A stretch of DNA of 64,000 nucleotides from Musa acuminata AAA Group (Eukaryota > Streptophyta > Magnoliopsida > Zingiberales > Musaceae): NCBI RefSeq assembly GCF_036884655.1, contig NC_088345.1:26701501-26765500 (forward strand), given 5' to 3'. Positions 57,105 to 64,000 of the stretch are shown piece by piece. The stretch's first letter is position 1. Each line of letters begins with the position of its first letter. Both the position numbers and the translations under genes were made by a program. The notes under the pieces were generated by a model. The model made no database searches. It was not told the origin of the DNA and was given only the letters and a program-made list of their open reading frames with translations.

Positions 57105-57133
57105 ATTGGCTTGCTAGGCATATATGACTAGCA

Positions 57134-58325
57134 ATCTCTTACTTGACCTAAAGCCAATCACCTATCTGTCTGATCCCCATCAGACCCTTGTGACGCTCAA
57201 AGATAATCTGAGACAACGGTTTTATCAGTGGATCTGTAATATTATCTTTGGATGGAACTCTTTCTACTACTACATCTCTTCGGGTCATGATCTCTCTAAT
57301 AAGATGAAACCTCCTTAGAGCACTTCTGACAAGACTTAGGTTCCCTTATTTGAGTAATCGTGCAATATAAGGAAATCGGCTCCTCACTACCCAACACGAC
57401 TCCCAGATCTGTTATACACTTCTTCATCCAGACTCCCTCATTTGCTGCCTCTGCTGCAGCAATGTACTCTGCCTCTATGGTCGAGTCAGCAGTAGTATCT
57501 TTCTTAGAACTTTTCCAGCATACTGCCCCTCCATTCAGGATATACACATACCCCGAACTCGACTTGCTATCATCGACATCAGATTATAAACTTGAGTCTA
57601 TGTAGCCTTCAACCCTAAGGCTACTACCTCCATATATTAGTAAAAGATCTTTAGTTCTTCTCAAGTACTTAAGGATACACTTTACTACATTTCTAATGTT
57701 CCAAGCCTGGATTCGCCTAATACCTGCTCGTGACACTCAGAGCATACGCTATATCAAGCCTAGTACATAGCATGACATACATGATAGACCCTATTACTGA
57801 TGCATAGGGTATCCTATCCATGTTCGCCCTTTCTACAAGAGTCTTTGGGGACATACTCTTAGAAAGCGATATCCCATGTCTCATCGGTATGAGACATCTT
57901 TTGGAATTTTTCATGCCAAAACTTTTGACAATAGTTTCTATCTACATGGACTAGGACAAGCCAAGCATCCTCTTGGATCTAACTCTATAGATCCGAATCC
58001 CCAAAATATAGGATGCTTCTCCTAAGTCTTTCATGGAGAAGTGTCTAGAAAACCAAGTCTTTACTGTGGATAATATTCCTATATCATTCCCAATGATCAA
58101 GATGTCATCCATATATAACACCAAAAAGGTGATAGTACTCCCACTTACCTTCCTGTACACACAAGACTCATCTTCATTTTTAACGAAGTTATAAGATATG
58201 ATTACCTTATCAAATCTTATGTTCCAACTTCGGGAAGCTTCCTTTAGTCCATAAATGATCCTAAGAAACCTGCAAACCTTATCTGGGCAGTCGTTGGACA
58301 CGAATCCCTCATGTTATATCATATA
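57134..58325 (-). pseudogene. pol: RT and RNase H of element F
   Basis: Minus strand. RT begins at the break with VYMI-stop-HEGFVSNDCPDKV (TAA for the usual Gln), then LKEASRSWNIRFDKV, VLYMDDILIIGNDIG (YMDD-type box, Val to Met), LGEASYILGIRIY, PYASVIGSIMYVML. RNase H follows with [31 protein letters not shown] and a decayed end, then PPT CAAGTAAGAGAT at 57134-57145. Scattered stops and frameshifts. The RT is single here, unlike the duplicated RT of C. Confidence 0.9.
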
Positions 58326-59802
58326 TGTTGAATATCGGATTTTGATGATGTAGTCAATTGTCATTTATTTATCTAATCTATATGTTGAGAAAAGTGTGCA
58401 GGATTAACTATGATGGCAGTAAGACATGCAGTAGGTGTTATACCGGAGTCAAGATCAATATCACGTTGGGAGTCCGAGAGTTCATCGGAAGTCCGGATGT
58501 TCATCGGAAGTTCTATAGGAACCAGTCGAGAAGTCTAGGAGCTTGCAATAGAAGCTCATTAGAACTCGCTAAAAAGATCATTGCAAAGTCCAGGAGCTTG
58601 CTAGCTCTCCGTTGGAGCATCGTCGAGGGTTCGTTAGATGTTTGCCGAAAATTCACCGAAAGCTCACCAGAAGATATGATTGATGCACTGGAACACAGAA
58701 TTGCAGTAATCATGTCGTAATTGTCGTAGTTAGAGTATAGATTATGTTAGGGTTGGGAGGTAATCCCACTAACTTAATTAGGGGCCAATTGGGCCCTTAA
58801 TAGACCCAAATTTGGCCGAATGGAATAGCCCATTCGGACCCAGAATTCCTGGTAGGCGATGGCACTACCCAGGAGACTCAGTCTCCCAGGGATTCTGGGT
58901 AGTAGTACCGCCCTTGTCAGGTGATGGTACCACCGACAGTTATTGCTGCCAGTGGTGGTACCACCCCTATCAAGCGGTGGTACTACTTAAGCTCGGTCTT
59001 CTAGCGCTGTCAGGCGGTAGTACTTCCCAGACTGAGTGGTAGTACCACTCAGTGTCCGATGACAGGCAGTAGTACCGCCCAGTAATGGTGGTGGTATCGC
59101 CAGAACCCCAGAAATCTGGGAATGAACACTTTTAGGCTACATTTTTAAACTCATTGGGGCCTATATAAACCCCACCCTTTCCCTACATGAAAGGGAACGA
59201 AAAACTTGCTTTAATTTTGAGTCTTTGAGGCCTTAAAATGTTGTAAAAGCTAGAGTTCTCCTCCTTCTTTCTTTCTAATTGTTGAGATCATTTAAGAGAG
59301 GAGTGAAAACTTATAAGGGTTGTCTCCTAAGCCTATCAAAAAAAGAAAAGCTGTAAAAGGGTGGTTGGCCTTCACCTATTGAAGGAAGACCTCTAGTGGA
59401 TGCCGGTGACCTCGTCGGAGGAGGAAGCCGATAGTGGATGTAGGTCATATTGACCAAACCACTCTAAAATCTTGGTTTGTATTTACTTTGAGCATCTTTC
59501 CTTTATAGCAAACTACCTCTCCTCCTTATTGTATTTTAAATACGTCTACATTTACTTTAACGTAAAACATCTTTCGAGATCAGCTTTCTACGAAGAATTT
59601 ACAAAATCTACGTTTTTGTGATTTACACTGCTGCAAATGACCTTAGTCTTCTCTTACATTTTCACTTTAGACTTCAAGCTCAAATTCCTTTCGAAACGAA
59701 TTGAGTTGAATCAACTTTAATCGAAACAAGGTTTTTGAAATCGTGAAAGTTTTTTGCTATACTAATTCACCCCTCCCTCTTAGTGCGTTCTTGATCCTAA
59801 CA
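58326..59802 (+). repeat. 5' LTR of H
   Basis: 1477 bp, TGTTGAATATCGG to GATCCTAACA. U3 repeats at about 58855-59100 (GGTGGTACCACC, GGTAGTAGTACCGCC). TATATAAA at 59162-59169. Confidence 0.93.
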
Positions 59803-59804
59803 AT

Positions 59805-59816
59805 TGGTATCAGAGC
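59805..59816 (+). other. Primer binding site of H
   Basis: TGGTATCAGAGC, exact Met tRNA complement. Confidence 0.93.
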
Positions 59817-59852
59817 AAGGTTCACTCTCAGTTAGATTAAAACCCAAGAGAG

Positions 59853-60393
59853 ATGGTATTTGTTGGGAACCAAGAGGGTCACTCAATTACACGTCTGTCC
59901 ATGTTCAATGGGACGAATTACACCTATTGGAAGGCTTGAATGAGGATTTTCCTTATTTCTATGGATTTTAAGCTTTGGAACGTTGTTGAAAATGGTTTTC
60001 AAAAGTCTTCTCTTCTAATGAACGATTAAAGTGAGTTGGAGAAGAAGACTTTAATGTTAAATGCCAAGGTTATGAATGCCTTGTTTTGTTCATTAGATAA
60101 AAACGAGTTCAATCGTGTTTTGATTTGTGAAACAACTTTTGATATTTGGCACACACTCGAAGTGACTCATGAAGACACAAGTAGAGTGAAAGAGTCAAAA
60201 TCAACCATTTAGTATATTCTTATGAACTATTTCAAATGAAACTGAGTGAGACCATAGGAGACATGTACACTCGTTTTACGGATGTCGTCAATGGATTGAA
60301 AGGATTCGGTAAAGGTTTTTTAGATTTCGAGCTCGTTAATAAAGTTTTAAGATCTCTTCCAAAGAGTTGAGACCCTAAAATCATGGCCATTCA
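59853..60393 (+). pseudogene. gag: Sirevirus Gag N-terminal part, element H
   Basis: ATG in GAGAGATGGTATTTG. Follows the Gag core (NQEGHSITRLSMFNGTNYTYWKA, then TGA; DFKLWNVVENGFQKSS; MNALFCSLDKNEFN; METYTRF region) with several stops. Breaks off at KSCGHS-like sequence where A and E read VTTIQEAK, exactly at the O1 start. Confidence 0.88.
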
Positions 60394-61088
60394 TGTAATA
60401 TCCCTCACTTTTAAAAATTATTAATAAAGATTTATTTATAAATCGGAGGACCTATATGTAAATATAAAAATTTGAAGGGCTAAACTATTAAGTTACAAAA
60501 AAAAGAAAAAAAAGAAAAGGGAAATAGCATTCTTATCTCACCGCCTCCCACATATAGGAAACAGAGTGAGGAGCTATGGGGCATTGGGGAGAGAAGAGAT
60601 GAAAAGAAGAAGAAGAGGGAAAAGAAGAGACGAGGAAGAAGAGGGAGAAGAGAAGAAAAGAAGAAGAAGAAGAAGAGAGGGAAGAGGGAGAGGAGAGAGA
60701 GGTAGCTACAGTAGCTAGGGCTGCAACACCTCTGTTTCCTCTAGGAGGAAACAGAGGAGTGCATATGTGGGGAGTCGGGGAGGAGAATGGAAGAAGAGGA
60801 GAAGAAGAAGAAGAAGAAGAAGAAAAGAGGAGGGTGGCTGCGGTAAGGGCTGCAGCGAGGAGGTGTGGGGCGTCTGGGAGGAGAAGGGAAGAAGAGGAGA
60901 AGGAGAAGAAGAAGAAGAGGAAGAGAAGAAGGAGAGGCGGGAGAAGAGGTTGTGACACCTTTGTTTCCTACAGGAGGAAACAGAGGAGAGGGTGTGTGTG
61001 GCGCTAGGGAGGAGAAGGGAAGGAGAGGAGAAGAAGAGAAGAAGAAGAGGAGGGAGGAGGAGGCTGCGGCTGTGGCGGTGGTAGCTGC
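60394..61088 (+). repeat. Gypsy LTR fragment O1 (Tekay/Del-like)
   Basis: Starts TGTAATATCCCTCAC, the typical start of long plant chromovirus LTRs and similar to the O2 start (TGTAACATCCCCCA). 695 bp to the O2 insertion point. ATTCA precedes it. Mostly purine-rich repeats. Confidence 0.75.
60475..61085 (+). repeat. Purine-rich GAA/GGA tract in O1
   Basis: About 600 bp almost all A and G on the plus strand (GAAGAAGAAG, GGAGAAGAGG), with an imperfect repeat of a block marked by AGGAGGAAACAGAGGAG at about 60742 and 60970. The long open frames here on both strands are low-complexity artefacts. Confidence 0.85.
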
Positions 61089-63852
61089 TGTAACATCCCC
61101 CATTTAAAAAAAAAAAATTAGTAAATGCTTGTTTGTAAATATGAGGATTATTTAATAATTTTTTTATTAAATAATATTATATTAAAGTTTATGGCTAAGG
61201 ACCTAAGAGTAAATATTAAAATTTTGATATGATTTATAGAATATTCAGTATTGAGTAAATAAAAATAAAATAAAATAAAATGGAGGATATGTGTCATTAA
61301 ATAGGATGAGCCACTTGCATTTATTCTAAAGTTGACACCTAAACCCCCATGCATGCTTGCCACCTCACTATTTTAGCATGAGCCAAACCTAAGTAATTTA
61401 AGGCACCATTAAAAAGAAACTTTGCAGCCAACATTAGTTTGAGGAGGAGAAGAAGAAGAAGAAGAAGGAGAAGAAGAAGAAGAAGAAGAAACTTTGTTTG
61501 AGGTTTTGCATCAACTCCCTATATTTGAGAATCAAACTCATCTAAGGCAAGTGTTCTAACCCATCCTAGAGATAAATTTTGATCCTTGTTTTCACCTTGA
61601 TTTTGAGAAAATTGGGAGATTGTGGCTGCATGTAAGATATCTATGCCGTTTATACATCAAATGTTGAATCTAAAAATTTTCAGATTTTGACCTTTCAGTA
61701 CTGGTATGACCATAACTTTTTGCACCAATTTCAAATTGAGGAAAAACCTCTTTCATACGAAAGGAGACTTATAGAGCTTTCATTTGACATAAAAATTGAA
61801 AGATTTGGAGTAAATTTACCTATCCAAACAATTGAATAAAAAGACCTCATGTATTTGGTAAAACATATACTATGAATTCTGACCTTCTATTACTAAATTG
61901 CTCATAACTCTCTAGTAAAAATTCTGAATTATACAAACTTAGTTCTTTGGAAACTAGATTCACATATCTTTTTTTTGACATATAATATAGAAATTTTGAA
62001 GTACGTTTGCCTTTTGAAAAATCTGTTTAAATTGATTCGATCAATTCTGTAAAACAGAGATGATTAATTCTAACCTTCTATTACTAAATTGCTTATAACT
62101 CTCTAGCGAAAATTCTAAATTATGCAAAACTTAGTTCTTTGGAAACTAGATTCACATATCTTTCTTTTGACATATAATTTAGAAATTTTAAAGTATGTTT
62201 GCCTTCTAAAACATCTATTTAAATTGATCTTAACAATTCTGCAAAACAGAGATGATCAATTCTAACCGTCCTTTACTCTATTTGTTGTAACTTCCTGTTT
62301 TTAGTTTATCTAAAAAATAGATTTGTACAGCTTTCCAATGACACTCATTTTTAGTGAATTGGAGCATGCTTGGTCACTCAAACAAATCAGGAAATGTACC
62401 ATTCAAATTCTATCAGAATTGAAAACTTTGTTGGGAAAAGCCTATTCAATTTTTATCCTATTGAAAATTTGATTTCTGCTAAATTCTTCTTCAATTGAGC
62501 TTTATATTAGTCCTTTGAAGTTCTTATATTGTTTATCCTAAAATTATTGTATATCTAAGATTTATTATGTAATCCTTTGTTTGCATTTCCTTGTTTGATA
62601 AAGGCACATGCATATCTTCGTTGTTCTGCATGTGCTTCTGATATGTGTCAATGTTATTGTTAATACTACCCTTTTGTACTATGGTGTCTTGTGGGATATT
62701 GTGAACCTTTGCCAGAAATGGTAAAGGGAGTTATGCTTAGAGCCCGCGATTGCTCTGCTGGCCCCATTGACTTCACTCAGACCTAGGTGGATGGAGCTCC
62801 CAGACATGGGAGACTTATGCTTGGTGGTCATCCAGAAATGGATGAATCACATTATGTATATGGTTCCACAGCGCCCTCTATGTTTATTGATATGATATCC
62901 AAAGCTTTGTTTATGAGTTCATATTATGCTTTGGATAAAAATGGAATGCATGCTACATCAAAAATGACATACAAGCTTGTGTTTATTATTCGGTTCACTT
63001 GTTATACTTTGAAATGTTTCGTTTGTCATTATTATGCCCCCAAACACTCTTATGCCTTTGATATGCACCTAAATACTTCATGTGTCATTTGATACATGCC
63101 TAAATGCTTCTTTTGCCAATGAAATGCTCCAATTTCCTTTCTCCTATTGTTATGTCTAATGCTTGTTTTTGAATGAGGTAAACCTTTGTGATTTTATATC
63201 AAATGAGATGACTTCAAATGAACACTTGTATTTCTACTTTTGTATCTTGATACTTAGCTTGCTTGAACTTCTCCTATCGCCATGGATATATTAGACGCTT
63301 ACTGAGCTCTTTATGCTCACCCCATTGCTATATAAATTTTTCAGAGTAGCTTGTCACGCACTGAAAAGCTAGAATTGGGTTAAAGCAGTGAAAGACTAGA
63401 AGATTTTTGAGCTAATCTTTGTTGGATGATAGGTTTTTGTTGTATAGTATACTTTACTTCTGATGTAATGTTAAGGATCTATTGATACTTATGTGTTGTA
63501 AAAGTTTAAAGGACCGCTCATGTGTATGGAATGATAAGTTTAAGTTGTATAAGGATAAGAACTCATGGTAAATAATTATCTTTTTATGATTGTATATACT
63601 TCTACGATTATGGATTTGTGTTGTGGTTGATGTTTAGTTGAGTTGCCTTTAGATTTTGTGAATCTCCGAGTGAAGTGGATTATGATTTATGTAACGTACA
63701 TGTTTATGAATTATGAATATTGATTTTTGAATGATTCTTAGTATCCTCAAATTGTTAGATTGGATCCTGGATTGAATTGATGATGAATTATAATATTATT
63801 GATTTTAGACAGGGTCACACTTCCTGAATGTGATAATTCGGGGGGCATGACA
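61089..63852 (+). repeat. 5' LTR of O2
   Basis: TGTAACATCCCCCATTT to GGGGGCATGACA, 2764 bp. No supported gene; the 101-codon frame at 62787-63092 looks incidental. Contains a short GAA tract at about 61440-61490 and a 191-bp tandem repeat. Confidence 0.83.
61881..62262 (+). repeat. 191-bp tandem repeat in O2 LTR
   Basis: Units from 61881 and 62072 (ACCTTCTATTACTAAATTGC, CTTAGTTCTTTGGAAACTAG, GATTCACATATCTTT), followed by a short partial third start (TCTAACCGTCCTTTACTC). Confidence 0.88.
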
Positions 63853-63856
63853 GAGT

Positions 63857-63868
63857 TGGTATTAGAGC
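63857..63868 (+). other. Primer binding site of O2
   Basis: TGGTATTAGAGC, one mismatch from the Met tRNA complement, four bases after the LTR end. Confidence 0.85.
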
Positions 63869-64000
63869 ATGATTTGAGGATTTCTAAGAATCTTGATATG
63901 CTAAATGTGTAATAAATTTTGAGGTTTAGTGATTTCTATTTAGAGACTGATCAAAAGTTTTTTTCTTTTTTTTGTTATTTTTAGGAAGCAAGGATGACAA

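Larger units (their letters stand above)
41169..58325 (-). mobile_element. Element F: Angela-like copia, minus strand, split many times
   Basis: 3' LTR (minus) in pieces 41169-41978, 48772-49097, 50268-50715 and 57110-57133 (about 1.6 kb rejoined, as D). PPT then RNase H and RT at 57134-58325. Starts inside the 3' LTR of C with ATATG before it; the matching duplication would lie right of the window. It is interrupted within RT by H at 58326. Confidence 0.88.
58326..60393 (+). mobile_element. Element H: Sirevirus 5' part (E-like), cut by O1
   Basis: LTR 58326-59802, PBS 59805-59816, gag start 59853 onward, interrupted at 60394 by a gypsy LTR. ATATA precedes it at 58321-58325; the right side is outside the window. 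Confidence 0.9.
61089..64000 (+). mobile_element. Element O2: Tekay/Del-like gypsy, 5' part
   Basis: LTR 61089-63852, then PBS and the first 150 bp of internal sequence; continues beyond the window. Inserted in O1. Clade inferred from LTR length (2.76 kb), TGTAACATCCC start, GGCATGACA end and Met PBS. Confidence 0.82.

Noticed and set aside
60533..61107. Poly-Glu/Arg and poly-Ser/Leu frames
   Set aside because: Low-complexity translation of a GAA/GGA tract within a gypsy LTR.
62787..63092. 101-codon frame starting MDGAPRHGRLM
   Set aside because: Lies wholly inside the O2 LTR, with no known domain; incidental frame.

Overview
The window is nuclear DNA of a flowering plant, from a retrotransposon-filled intergenic region. 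Every stretch I could place belongs to an LTR retrotransposon or a fragment of one, and I recognise no host gene, tRNA or rRNA gene. The lineages are plant-specific: Sirevirus (SIRE/Maximus) copia elements, an Angela/Tork-like copia family, small Reina-like Ty3/gypsy chromoviruses and a long-LTR Tekay/Del-like gypsy. This mix suits a monocot (a Zingiberales or Musa-type genome is only a guess); the sequence does not settle the species.

Layout. A copia element C (+, Angela-like) forms the floor: RT at 4907-6152, a 45-bp piece at 31775-31819, RNase H at 40548-41035 and the first 121 bp of its 3' LTR at 41048-41168. To its left lie two head-to-head Sirevirus LTRs: J (-, 1-3743, with a gag-only body) and K (+, 3744-4906). 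Element E (+, Sirevirus, 6153-31774) is inserted in C. E itself carries a minus-strand gypsy G2 (8977-14339), a complete Sirevirus A (18443-29036, which holds solo LTR L at 18715-21091) and solo LTR D (-, 29467-31070). Element B (+, gag-only Sirevirus, 31820-40547) is also inserted in C. Element F (-, same family as C) starts inside the 3' LTR of C at 41169 and runs to 58325. Its LTR is split by solo LTR M (-, 41979-48766, itself split by gypsy G1 at 42696-48165), solo LTR N (49098-50262) and gag-only Sirevirus I (50716-57104). Sirevirus H (58326-60393) interrupts F, gypsy LTR O1 (60394-61088) interrupts H, and gypsy O2 (61089 to the right edge) interrupts O1. This gives an inferred nest of up to five levels. 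Nine insertions have both flanking 5-bp target duplications visible (eight exact, one with a single mismatch).

How the parts work. Only A keeps a nearly complete gag-pol (one frame, an in-frame TAG at the gag/pol border, three further stops). B is the best candidate for a recently moved copy: intact 303-codon gag and very similar LTRs, but no protease, integrase, RT or RNase H. B, I and J share the same shortened Gag end and the same AT-rich non-coding body, so they look like one non-autonomous gag-only lineage that would need enzymes from an A/E-type partner. G1 and G2 likewise share one deletion that removes the RT catalytic DD motif, yet sit at different sites in opposite orientations.

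The most interesting signals are non-coding: (i) a long hairpin around the polypurine tract and 3' LTR start of four Sirevirus families, with stems that differ in sequence but still pair; (ii) 15-bp inverted repeats of the form GGYGGT-NNN-ACCRCC arrayed upstream of the TATA box in all the Sirevirus LTRs, with a family-specific central triplet; (iii) an 18-bp tandem hairpin array in the transcribed leader of the B/L LTR family.
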